From contig CAVXSI010000019.1 in the NCBI GenBank assembly GCA_963764365.1, positions 1 through 64,000 on the forward strand: a stretch of DNA of 64,000 bases, in the 5' to 3' direction. Each line of letters starts with the position of its first letter. Positions within the stretch are counted from its first letter, which is position 1. Positions 37,030-46,115 of this stretch are shown piece after piece. The stretch comes from VRUE01 sp963764365 (GTDB lineage: Bacteria > Actinomycetota > Thermoleophilia > Solirubrobacterales > 70-9). The position numbers and the translations under genes were made by a program. The notes under the pieces were generated by a model. It was given only the letters and a program-made list of their open reading frames with translations. It did no database searches and was not told the origin of the DNA.

Positions 37030-38640
37030 TGTCGAGCTCCAACGGCGCCGACGAAGCGCCCAACCAGACGGCCACGGCATCCAGCGAGAGCTGGATGCCG
37101 GAGGTCGAGGAGATCGAGCGCCAGCGCGCCCGGGCGCTGGAGATGGGTGGCGAGGAGCGCGTCGCCCGCCAGCACGATCGCGGCAAGCTGACCGCGAGGG
37201 AGCGGATCGAGCTGCTCTTCGATCCCGGCAGCTTCGAGGAGATCGGGATGCTCGCCGACCACAGCAGCGTCCGCGACAACCTCCAGGACTTCTACGCGGC
37301 AGCTGACGGCGTCATCGCCGGCGCCGGCGAGATCGACGGCCGGCCCGCCTACGCCTTCGCCGAGGACTTCACCGTGCTGGGCGGGTCGACCGGCAAGACC
37401 GGCCTCGCCAAGCGCAACCGGTTGAAGGAGCTGGCCGGCAACGAGCGGCTCCCGCTGATCTACCTCCTCGACGGCGCCGGCGCCCGCGGCCAGGAGTCGA
37501 TCCTCGGCGGCTGGGCGAGCGGCAAGCACTTCCTCGTGCAGTCGCGCCTGTCCGGCCAGGTGCCGCAGGTCGCGGCGGTGATGGGCGGCCTCGGCGGCGA
37601 CCCGGCGCTGGAGGTCCCGCTCTGCGACTTCAAGCTGATCACCAAGCGCAACGGCATGCTGGCGACCGGGGGACCGCCGCTGGTCAAGGCGGCGCTCGGC
37701 CTCGACATCAGCAAAGAGGACCTCGGCGGCCACAAGGTGGCGATCGACGCCGCCGGCGTCATCGACAACGCCGCCGAGGACGACGAGGACTGCATCCGGC
37801 AGATCCGCGGCTATCTGAGCTACATGCCGCAGAGCTGCTGGGAGCTGCCGCCCGTCGATCGCCAGCGACGACGACCCGTTCCGCGAAGACGAGGGCCTTC
37901 GTCGACCTCGTTCCCCGCTCGAGGACGAAACCGTACGACATGCGCAGGGCGATCGACGCGGTGCTCGACCGCGACTCGTTCTTCGAGGTGCAGCCGAGCT
38001 TCGGCCGGGCCCTGATCGTCGGCTTCGGCCGCATCGAGGGCCACGTCGTCGGGATCCAGGCCAACCAGCCGAAGGTCCGGGCCGGCGCGATGGCCGGCCC
38101 CGAGTCCGACAAGGCGGTCCACTTCATCTCCGTCTGCAACTCGTTCAACATCCCGATCGTCTTCCTCACCGACGTTCCCGGCTTCATGGTCGGGCCCGCG
38201 ACCGAGCGCGACGCGATCCTGCGCCGCGGCCTCCGGGTCGCCTGGGCGATGGCCTACAACCGGGTGCCGACGGTCAGCGTCATCTGCCGCAAGGCTTACG
38301 GCATGGGCGCGGTCGCGATGAACGGGCCCGAAGGCGGCCAGACCGCCACCCTCTGCTGGCCCTCCGCCGAGTTCGGCGCCCTGCCGGTCGAGGGCGGGGT
38401 CAGCGCCGCGTACAAGCGCTCGATCGACTCGGCGGAGGACCCCGACGCCACCCTCAGCCAGACCCAGGACGACCTACCGGGCGATGGGCGGCCCGCTCGG
38501 CCTCGGCGAAAGTCTTCAACTTCGACGAGCTGATCGATCCCCGGGAAACCCGGCCGCGCATCGTGCGGGCCCTGCGCCGGGCCCGCGCTCGCCAGGCGCA
38601 GCAGCTGGGCCCGTGGCAGCACTGCGGCATCTTCCCGTGA
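37029..38640 (+). CDS. Acyl-CoA carboxylase carboxyltransferase subunit (four frameshifts)
   Basis: Beta subunit of a biotin-dependent carboxylase of the propionyl-/methylcrotonyl-CoA type. RGKLTARERIELLFDPGSFEEIG, FAEDFTVLGGSTG, GAGARGQESI in the N-terminal half; IVFLTDVPGFMVGPATERDAILRRG and YGMGAVAMNGPEGG in the C-terminal half. Extra bases near 37857, 37890, 38475 and 38512. The ATG overlaps the permease stop (TGATG), tying a carboxylase to a sugar-type importer, which is unusual. No biotin carboxylase subunit is nearby. Confidence 0.78.
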
Positions 38641-38647
38641 GGCTTCG

Positions 38648-39641
38648 ATGACGGGGAACCTGAACGAGCACCTTCGCTCGGTCGTCGCCGAGGCGCTGTC
38701 GGACCCGGAGCTGCGCGTCCGCGACCTGCGCCAGCTGACCGGCGGCGCCAGCCGTGAGACCTGGGCCTTCCACGTCGACCTCTCCGACGGTCGCCGAGCG
38801 CGACCTGATCCTGCGCCGCGACCCGCCCGGCGCGGTCCGCACCGAGCGCGACATGTCGCGCGAGGCGACCGCGATCAAGGCCGCCGCCGCCGCCGGCGTC
38901 CCGGAGCCGGAGCTGATCGCGCACAGCGACGAGGCGACCCCGCTCGAAGCCCCGTTCATCGTCATGGGGTTCATCGAGGGCGAGACCGTCGCCCGCCGCA
39001 TCCTGCGCGACGCCGAGTACGACGCGGTGCGGCCGAAGCTGGCCGAGCGCTGCGGGGAAATCCTCGCCCGCATCCACAGCATCGATCCGAGCCAGGTCGA
39101 CGCCCTGCAGGCACCCGATGCGCTGGAGCGGCTGCGTGCCGACCTCGACCTCTTCGACGACCCCAGCCCCGCCTTCGAGCTGGGGATGCGCTGGCTGGAG
39201 CAGAACCGTCCCTCGGCCGACGAGGCGAGGCTGGTCCACGGCGACTTCCGCAACGGCAACCTGATCGTCGGTCCCGAGGACATCCGCGCCGTGCTGGACT
39301 GGGAGCTGGTCCACCTCGGCGATCCGATGGAGGACCTCGGCTACCTCTGCGCGCGCTGCTGGCGCTTCGGCGTCGTCGAGCACCCGGTGGGCGGCTTCGG
39401 CGAATACAGCGACCTCTTCCGCGGCTACGAGAAGGTCTCCGGCGTCCAGGTCGACCCCGAGCTGGTCCGCTGGTGGGAGCTGTTCAGCTGCGTGCGCTGG
39501 GGGGCCGGCTGCATGATGCAGGCCTGGCGCCACCTCTCCGGCAGCGTCCGCTCGGTCGAGCTGGCGGCGATCGGACGGCGGGTCTGGGAGCAGGAGTACG
39601 ACGTCCTCCTCCACCTCAGCAACACGCGGGCGAGGGTCTGA
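38648..39641 (+). CDS. Phosphotransferase (APH fold), LvaA-like acyl kinase (one frameshift)
   Basis: Third APH-type kinase in the window. LTGGASRETWAFHV, DLILRRDPPGAVRTERDM, catalytic loop HGDFRNGNL and LDWELVHLGDPMEDLG. About 330 residues after removing an extra base near 38790. The trio kinase, DUF6285 protein and acyl-CoA dehydrogenase reproduces the order lvaA-lvaB-lvaC of the Pseudomonas putida levulinate operon, where the kinase phosphorylates 4-hydroxyvaleryl-CoA. Starts 8 bases after the carboxylase gene. Confidence 0.8.
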
Positions 39642-39642
39642 A

Positions 39643-40057
39643 GTGCCGCACGGCGTCCCCACGACGGTCGAGCTGGTCGAGGCGCTGCGCACCTTCCTCG
39701 AGGAGGACGTGATGCCGGGGACCGAAGGTCGGCTGAGCTTCATGGCGCGAGTCGCCGGCAACGTCAGCGCGATGCTCGAGCGCGAGCTCGTGCTCGGGCC
39801 GGCGATGGAGGTCGAGCACCGCGAGCTGCTCGACCAGCTGGGCCGGCAGCAGCGACCGCGACCTGGCGGAGGCGGTTCGAGCCGGGCAGCTCGACGACCG
39901 GCTCGACGAGGTCGTCGCGCTGGTCCGCAGCGACGTGATCAACAAGCTCAGCCTCTGGAACCCCCGCTACGTCGAACCGGACGACGCCGACCGGATCGTC
40001 CGCATGCCCGGCGACGAGAGCTTTCCCGTCAACCAAACCAGGACAGGTGAGAAGTGA
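39643..40057 (+). CDS. DUF6285 protein, LvaB-like kinase partner (one frameshift)
   Basis: About 137 residues. TVELVEALRTFLEEDVMPGTEGRLSF and RVAGNVSAMLERELVLGP, then after an extra base near 39843 LAEAVRAGQLDD and VINKLSLWNPRYVE. These blocks mark the small helical family (DUF6285) that accompanies acyl kinases; in P. putida the equivalent LvaB is needed for LvaA activity. GTG start one base after the kinase stop; its own stop overlaps the dehydrogenase ATG. Confidence 0.72.
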
Positions 40058-41306
40058 TGGATTACACGCTACCCCAGGAGTTGCAGGACTTCATCCGCGA
40101 CCTCGATGCCTTCATCGAGCGTGACATCAAACCGCTCGAGGCGGAAAACATGCAGTTCTTCGACCACCGCCGCGAGTGGAAGCGGACCGATTGGGAGAAC
40201 GACGGCGTCCACTCCAAGGAGTGGATCGAGCTGCTCGAGGAGATGCGCCGGCGGGCGGACGCGGCCGGCTTCTTCCGCTACGCGCTGCCGAAGCGGATGG
40301 GTGGGCACGACGGCACCAACCTCGGCATGGCGGTGCTGCGCGACCACCTGGCGTCGAAGGGGCTCGGGCTGCACAACGACCTGCAGATGGAGTCCTCGGT
40401 GGTCGGCAACCTCGTCTTCCCGCTGATCCTCGAGGAGTTCGGCACCGAGGCGCAGAAGGAGCGAGTGGCTGGAGGGGTCGATCTCGGGCGAGAAGGAGTT
40501 CGCCTTCAACCTGACCGAGCCCGACCACGGCAGCGACGCCACCTGGATGGAGACGACCGCCGTGCTCGAGGGCGAGGAGTGGGTGATCAACGGCGCCAAG
40601 CGCTTCGCCAGCGGCGTCAACTTCGCCTCCCACGCGATCGTCTTCGCCCGCACCTCGGGCGACTCCGGGCTCGGCCAAGGGGATCACGGCCTTCGTCGTT
40701 CCCACCGACAACCCCGGCTTCAAGATCCCCTACTACCACTGGACCTTCAACATGCCGACCGACCACGCCGAGGTCGAACTCGACAACGTCCGCATCCCCA
40801 CCAAGGACGCCTTCCTCGGCGAGGAGGGGAGCGGCCTGGACACCGCTCTGTTCTTCGTCCACGAGAACCGCATCCGGCAGGCGGCCTCGGGCGTCGGCGC
40901 CGCCGACTACTGCGTCACCGAGGCGGTCAAGTACGCCCAGGAACGGAAGACGTTCGGCAAACCGCTGGCCCAGCGGCAGGCGATCCAGTGGCCGTTGGTC
41001 GAGCTCGCCACCGACATCGAAATGGTGCGCGGCCTGGTCCGCAAGACGGCCCACGAGATGGACAGCGGCGAGGGCCGGGTGAGCGGCGTCAGCGACAAGG
41101 TCTCGATGTGCAACTTCCGCGGCAACCGGCTCGTCTGCGAAGCCGCCGACCGCGCGATGCAGGTCCACGGCGGCGTCGGCTACACGCGCCACAAACCGTT
41201 CGAGCACATCTACCGCCACCACCGCCGCTACCGGATCACGGAGGGCTCCGAAGAGATCCAGATCCGCAACGTCGCGGGCCATCTGTTCGGCTTCATCTCG
41301 CGCTAG
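40057..41306 (+). CDS. Acyl-CoA dehydrogenase, LvaC-like (two frameshifts)
   Basis: About 415 residues after removing extra bases near 40465 and 40675. FNLTEPDHGSDATWMETTA and WVINGAKRFASGVNFASHAI in the beta domain; ERKTFGKPLAQRQAIQWPLVE; QVHGGVGYTRHKPFEHIYRHHRRYRI and EGSEEIQIRNVAGHLFG. The HHRRYRITEGSEEI ending is of the type seen in enzymes paired with acyl kinases, proposed to eliminate phosphate from 4-phosphoacyl-CoA. A palindrome overlaps the stop codon. Confidence 0.76.
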
Positions 41307-41315
41307 CGCGAGATG
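41294..41315. promoter_or_regulatory. 22-base perfect palindrome before the TetR gene
   Basis: Arms CATCTCGCGCT and AGCGCGAGATG without spacer, covering the dehydrogenase stop codon. It lies about 17 bases upstream of TAATTA (41333-41338), a -10 only 12 bases from the TetR start, so it would cover the -35 region: a good place for an autorepression operator. It could also act as a terminator stem, but no T-run follows. Confidence 0.5.
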
Positions 41316-41350
41316 TCGCGACGGTCATCGTCTAATTAAGCTCTCGCCGA

Positions 41351-41996
41351 ATGGCGAAGCGCAGTCAACCAATGGGGGGCCAGAGCCGGGCCGTCGTCGA
41401 ACCCGGCTCCGGCACCTCCAGGGACGGGGCGACGCTGATCGTCGACGCCGGCATCGAGCTGATGAGCGAACGTGGCTACCACGCGACCTCGATCCGCTCG
41501 ATCGCCAAGCGGGCGGGGATGAGCACCGCGAACCTCTACCACCACTTCGACTCCAAGCAGGCGCTGCTGGTCCAGATCATGTTCGGCGGGATCGTGCGCC
41601 TTCGCCACGACACCGACCGGGCCCGCGCGGAGGCCGGCGGGAGCGCCGTCGACCAGCTCGACGCGGTGGTCCGCGAGCACGTCGTCGCCCACGCTCGCCG
41701 GCGGGAGGTCTCCTTCCTCACCACCAGCGAGCTGCGCAGCCTGCCCAAACGGGAGCGGAACCGGATCAGCCGGCTGTTCGACGAGCAGCAGCGCTGCTTC
41801 GACGAGGTCGTCGAGCTGGGCATCGAGCAGGGCCGCTTCGTCCACGCCGTACCCGCACGACGCGGCCCGCGCGCTGGCCAGCATGTGCACCGCGGTGGCC
41901 GCCTGGTTCGTTCCCGACGGGCCGCTCAGCCCCGAGGACGTGGCCGAGCGCTACGTCGGCTTCGCCCGCTCGCTGGTCAACGCGCCCGACTTGTAG
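41351..41996 (+). CDS. TetR-family transcriptional regulator (one frameshift)
   Basis: About 214 residues. Helix-turn-helix near residues 28-75: AGIELMSERGYHATSIRSIAKRAGMSTANLYHHFDSK (quoted in part: SIRSIAKRAGMSTANLYHHF). The C-terminal ligand domain has LDAVVREHVVAHARRR and, after an extra base near 41853, AAWFVPDGPLSPEDVAERYV, resembling KstR2-like regulators of acyl-CoA catabolism. It lies between the LvaABC-like trio and the CoA-transferase operon and probably controls one of them. Confidence 0.8.
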
Positions 41997-42053
41997 GAGG
42001 CTCCAACGCCGCCGCCGCGGCCTCCTGGGCGCGCTCGGGGGCCGATCTACACT
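41992..42053 (+). promoter_or_regulatory. Promoter of CoA-transferase operon: box plus -10
   Basis: Reverse-strand TGGAGCCTCCTACA (41992-42005), overlapping the TetR stop codon, and TACACT at 42048-42053, 42 bases apart; leader of about 50 bases with GGAGGTAT near the ATG. Confidence 0.45.
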
Positions 42054-42108
42054 CGCTCCTCAGTTCAGCTGCGCGGAATGGTCGCTGCTCGGAGGAGGTA
42101 TCGGGTCT

Positions 42109-43260
42109 ATGGGTCTGCAACTGAGGGTCGTTGAGCGTGATTCGAGCGTCGCGGGCGCGTACTGCGGCCGCATGCTGGGCATGTTCGGCGCGGACGTGAT
42201 CAAGCTCGAGCCGCCCGAGGGCGACACGATGCGGAACGCCGAGCCGATCCTGGAGGGAGCCGACGGCGAGCCCGTCAGCGCCCTCTTCGAGTACCTCAAC
42301 GCGTTCAAGCGGAGCGTCGCCGTCGATCCTGCCGACACCGAGTCGATCGACGGCCTGCTCGACTCCGCCGACCTCGTCATCGACTACGTCGACGGCGAAG
42401 CCGACGCGGCGCTGCGGGAGCACGCGCGGCTGGCGAGCCGCAACCCGCGGCTGATCCACATCGCCCTCTCGGCCTTCGGCCTCACCGGGCCCTACCGCGA
42501 CTACAAGGGCAACGAGTTCATCGACTTCGCCAGCGGCGGCTACACGTTCATCACCGGCGATCCCGATCGCGAGCCGGTGCAGGCGGGCGCGCCGGTCGCC
42601 GGCTACGTGGTCGGGACGACGGCGACGATCGCCGCGCTCTCGGCGGTTCGCAGCCGCGACCGGAGCGGGCGCGGCCAGCTCGTCGACGTCGGCGCGATGG
42701 AGGCGATGGCGGCGGCCCACCAGTGGACGATCGTGCTCTTCACCCACCAGGGCGTGATCAAGCGCCGCGCCGGCAACCGGCATGCGGAGTCCTACAACCC
42801 GATGGGGCCGGTCCCCTGCAAGGACGGCTGGGTCAGCCTCGGGGTGGCCAGCGCCGCCCAATGGGAGGGCTTCTGCCTGGCGATCGACGTCCCCGAGCTG
42901 CTCGCCGACGACCGCTTCCAGACCGGCGGCGACCGCTTCGACCACGCCGACGAGCTGGCCGAGCTGACCAGCTCGGCGCTGATGTCGATGACCGCGGCCG
43001 AACTGGTCGAGCGCTGCCAGGAGCACCACGTCCCGGCGAGCCCCGTGATCGACGTCGCCGCCGTCCTCCGCGAGCCGCAGCTCGAGGAGCGCCGCTACTG
43101 GGTCGCCAGCGAGCGGATCGGCGACGGCGCGAGGATGCCCGAGCGGCCCCTCCACCTGCCCTGGATGGAGGCGCCGTTCCGTCGCGCGCCGTCGCTCGGC
43201 GAGCACACCGAGGAAGTCATCTCCGAGACAGCCGAGACGACCGGGAGGGCGGGAGCATGA
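42109..43260 (+). CDS. CaiB/BaiF-type CoA-transferase, first of a tandem pair
   Basis: Intact, 383 residues. AYCGRMLGMFGADVIKLEPPEGD near the start (quoted in part), IHIALSAFGLTGPYRDYKGNEF, GQLVDVGAMEAMAAAHQW and AESYNPMGPVPCKDGWV. At the position of the usual catalytic Asp (GFD or GHD) the sequence reads GNEF, with Glu. The pair may work as a heterodimer, as in BbsEF of toluene degradation. Overlaps the next gene by 4 bases. Confidence 0.82.
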   Translation: MGLQLRVVERDSSVAGAYCGRMLGMFGADVIKLEPPEGDTMRNAEPILEGADGEPVSALFEYLNAFKRSVAVDPADTESIDGLLDSADLVIDYVDGEADAALREHARLASRNPRLIHIALSAFGLTGPYRDYKGNEFIDFASGGYTFITGDPDREPVQAGAPVAGYVVGTTATIAALSAVRSRDRSGRGQLVDVGAMEAMAAAHQWTIVLFTHQGVIKRRAGNRHAESYNPMGPVPCKDGWVSLGVASAAQWEGFCLAIDVPELLADDRFQTGGDRFDHADELAELTSSALMSMTAAELVERCQEHHVPASPVIDVAAVLREPQLEERRYWVASERIGDGARMPERPLHLPWMEAPFRRAPSLGEHTEEVISETAETTGRAGA

Positions 43261-44561
43261 GCGCCAACGGGAACGAGCTGCCGCTGCAGGGGATCCGCGT
43301 CGTCGAGTTCACCCTGGCCTGGGCTGGGCCGCTGGCCGCTCGCTGGTTGGCCGATCTGGGCGCCGAGGTGATCCACCTCGAGCACCGCACCGCGCGCGGC
43401 CTCGGCGTCACCGGCGTCGGCGGCTTCCGCGCCACCGAGGAGGCCGAGGACTGGAAGTGGGGGGAACTCCCCGGCCCCGTCTTCCGCTCCGGCCTCTACC
43501 CGGACGGCGCTCCGGGGGAGCGGCCCTGGAACCGGCAGGGGCTGTTCAACAAGATGCAGCGCAACAAGCTCAGCCTCTGCCTCGACGTCAAGACCCCGGA
43601 GGGCCGGGAGATCCTGATCGACCTGGTCAAGCAGACGGACGTCGTCCTCGACAACCTCAGCCCGCGCGGCATCCGCAGCATGGAGATCCGCTACGAGGAC
43701 CTGGTCGAGCACAGGCCCGACCTGATCCGGGTCTCGCTCTCCGGCTACGGCCACACCGGCCCCGACCAGATGCGCCCCTCCTGGGGCCCGATCCTCGAGG
43801 CCCACTCGGGGATGACCTGGGCGACCGGCTACGAGGACAGCGGCCCGCTCAAGCTCGGGGCCGCGCTGCCCGACCCGATCGGAGGCCTGCACGCCGTCGC
43901 CGCCACGCTCGCCGCCCTCGACGAGCGCGAACGCACCGGCGAGGGCGGGTTCGTCGACGTCTCCCAGTTCGAGACCTACAACGCGCTGAGCGGGGACAAG
44001 TACCTCTTCGCCTCGGTCGAGGGCGAGCCCCCGCCGCGCCGGGGCAACCGGTCTCTCAACCGCGTGCCCCAGGGGGTGTACCCCTGCGCCGGCGAGGAGG
44101 AATGGGTCGCGATCTCGGTCGAGAGCCAGGACGAGTGGGAGTCGCTGGCCGCGCTGGTCGGCGAGGCGGCGGACGCCGACCTCGAGCGGCGGATCGAGCG
44201 CGCCGACCAGATCGACGCCGCGATCTCGGCCTGGACCGCGCAGCGCGAGCGCTTCGAGGCGATGAGGGCGCTGCAGGACGAGGGAATCCGCGCCAGCGCC
44301 CTGATGACGAACGAGGACCTGGTCGAAGGCGAGCAGATGGGTGCCCGCGGCTTCATCGTCGAGTGGGACCAGGTCGACGTCGGCGTCCGCCGCTTCCCCG
44401 GCTTCCCGGTCCACTTCGAGGACCCGGCGCAGATCCCGATGCGCGGCGCACCCGGCCTCGGCGAAGACAACGAACGGATTCTCGTCGAGATCCTCGGCTA
44501 CAGCCCCGAGCGGGTCGCCGAGCTCGAACAGAGCGAGGTCCTGGCCACCACCCCCGACTGA
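43257..44561 (+). CDS. CaiB/BaiF-type CoA-transferase, second of a tandem pair
   Basis: Intact, 434 residues. RVVEFTLAWAGPLAARWLAD, LSLCLDVKTPEGREILIDLV, VSLSGYGHTGPDQMRPSWGP. The aligned catalytic position is Gly (SWGPILEAHSG), so this subunit may lack transferase activity alone. FVDVSQFETYNALSGDKYLF is the conserved core. ATGA overlap with the upstream gene indicates coupled translation and equal amounts, fitting a two-subunit enzyme. Confidence 0.82.
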   Translation: MSANGNELPLQGIRVVEFTLAWAGPLAARWLADLGAEVIHLEHRTARGLGVTGVGGFRATEEAEDWKWGELPGPVFRSGLYPDGAPGERPWNRQGLFNKMQRNKLSLCLDVKTPEGREILIDLVKQTDVVLDNLSPRGIRSMEIRYEDLVEHRPDLIRVSLSGYGHTGPDQMRPSWGPILEAHSGMTWATGYEDSGPLKLGAALPDPIGGLHAVAATLAALDERERTGEGGFVDVSQFETYNALSGDKYLFASVEGEPPPRRGNRSLNRVPQGVYPCAGEEEWVAISVESQDEWESLAALVGEAADADLERRIERADQIDAAISAWTAQRERFEAMRALQDEGIRASALMTNEDLVEGEQMGARGFIVEWDQVDVGVRRFPGFPVHFEDPAQIPMRGAPGLGEDNERILVEILGYSPERVAELEQSEVLATTPD

Positions 44562-44573
44562 GAAGGACGAGCG

Positions 44574-46115
44574 ATGGACATCCCGATGCTGCTCGAGATC
44601 CCGGCCGCGATCGTCCCCGACCGCGTCGCGGTGGCCGACGACGAGCGCGAGCTCACCTACGGCGAGCTCGCCGCCGCGGCGAGTGCCGTGGCCGAGAAGC
44701 TGGTGGCCGCCGAGGTCGGCGCCGGAGCTCACGTCATCGTGCTCGGCGTCAACTCGGCCAGCTACGTCGCCGCGATGTTCGGCATCGCCGCGGCGGGAGC
44801 CGTCGCCGTGCCGGTCAACTACCGGGTCCGCGAGGACGAGCTGACCTACCTGCTCCAGGACTCGGGCGCTGCCGCCGTCCTCTGCCAGCCGCGCTACCGT
44901 GAGCTGGCCGAGCATGCCGGAGCCGATCTGGTGCTCGACCTCGACGAGACGGCGACCGCGCCGCCGGACGCGCCCCCGATCCTCGTCCGCCAGCGCGAGC
45001 TGGAGGAGGACGCGGTCGGGCTGATCCTCTACACAAGCGGCACCACCGCCGCGCCGAAGGGGGTGATGCTGGGTCACGCCGGCCTCGCCCAGTACGTGAT
45101 GCTCGGCTCCGACGCGCCGGACGGCAGCGACGCCGGCCGCTCGATCCTCTCCGCTCCCCTCTACCACGTCGCCGGGATAACCGCGCTGCTCAACGCCCTC
45201 TACGTCGGCCGCACCACCTACATCCTGGGCCAGTTCGATCCCGCGGCCTGGCTGCGCACGGTCGAGGAGAGGGAGGTCACGCACGCCTTCGTCGTGCCGA
45301 CGATGCTGGCCCGAGTGATCGACGACGAGACCTTTGCCGCCGAGCGGGTCGGCTCGCTGCAGCTGCTCACCTACGGCGCCGCGCCGATGCCCCCGGCGCT
45401 GGTCCGGCGCGCCGTCGAGCTGTTCCCCGACGGGGTCGACTTCTCGGGCGCCTACGGCCAGACCGAGACCTCCTCTACCGTCGCGGTGCTCGACCCCGAC
45501 GACCACCGGATCGAGGGCAGCGAGGAGGAGCGGGCGTTGCGCGAGAAGCGGCTCTCCTCGGTCGGCAAGGTCGTCGATGACGTCGAGGTGCGCGTGATCG
45601 GCAGCCGCGGCGAGGTGCTCGGCCCCGACGAAGAAGGCGAGCTGCAGCTGCGCACCGCGCGCTCGATGCAGGGCTACTGGGGCGGTCGCGACGAATCGAC
45701 GCGCGTCGACGTCGACGAGGAGGGCTGGCTCAGCACCGGGGACCTGGGCTACGTCGACTCCGACGAATACCTCTTCCTCACCGGGCGCCGCGGCGACCTG
45801 ATCATCCGCGGTGGCCAGAACGTCGCCCCGGCGGAGGTCGAGATGGTCCTCCATGAGCATCCGGGCATCGCCGAGGCGGCCGTCCTCGGCGTCGAGGACG
45901 AGGAGTGGGGGGAACGGCTGGCGGCGGTCGTCGTCCCCCGTGCCGGGAGCCCGCTCTCGGCGGACGAGGTCCTCGCCTTCGCCGCCGAGCGCCTCGCCGG
46001 CTACCGGAGGCCCGAGGTCGTCGTCTTCGCCGACGAGCTGCCGCGGAACGTGATGGGGAAGCTGGTGCGCCGCGAGCTGGCCCCGCTGGTCCAGGGCGCC
46101 GAAGTGCCGAGTTGA
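44574..46115 (+). CDS. Acyl-CoA ligase, AMP-binding family
   Basis: Intact, 513 residues. LILYTSGTTAAPKGVMLGHAG (A3, quoted in part), GAYGQTETSS (A5), WLSTGDLGYVDSDEYLFLTGR (A7), IIRGGQNVAPAEVE and PRNVMGKLVRREL with the catalytic Lys. Short- to medium-chain or aromatic acid ligase by overall pattern. Follows the CoA-transferase pair after 12 bases; its stop overlaps the TTG start of the amidohydrolase. Confidence 0.85.
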   Translation: MDIPMLLEIPAAIVPDRVAVADDERELTYGELAAAASAVAEKLVAAEVGAGAHVIVLGVNSASYVAAMFGIAAAGAVAVPVNYRVREDELTYLLQDSGAAAVLCQPRYRELAEHAGADLVLDLDETATAPPDAPPILVRQRELEEDAVGLILYTSGTTAAPKGVMLGHAGLAQYVMLGSDAPDGSDAGRSILSAPLYHVAGITALLNALYVGRTTYILGQFDPAAWLRTVEEREVTHAFVVPTMLARVIDDETFAAERVGSLQLLTYGAAPMPPALVRRAVELFPDGVDFSGAYGQTETSSTVAVLDPDDHRIEGSEEERALREKRLSSVGKVVDDVEVRVIGSRGEVLGPDEEGELQLRTARSMQGYWGGRDESTRVDVDEEGWLSTGDLGYVDSDEYLFLTGRRGDLIIRGGQNVAPAEVEMVLHEHPGIAEAAVLGVEDEEWGERLAAVVVPRAGSPLSADEVLAFAAERLAGYRRPEVVVFADELPRNVMGKLVRRELAPLVQGAEVPS

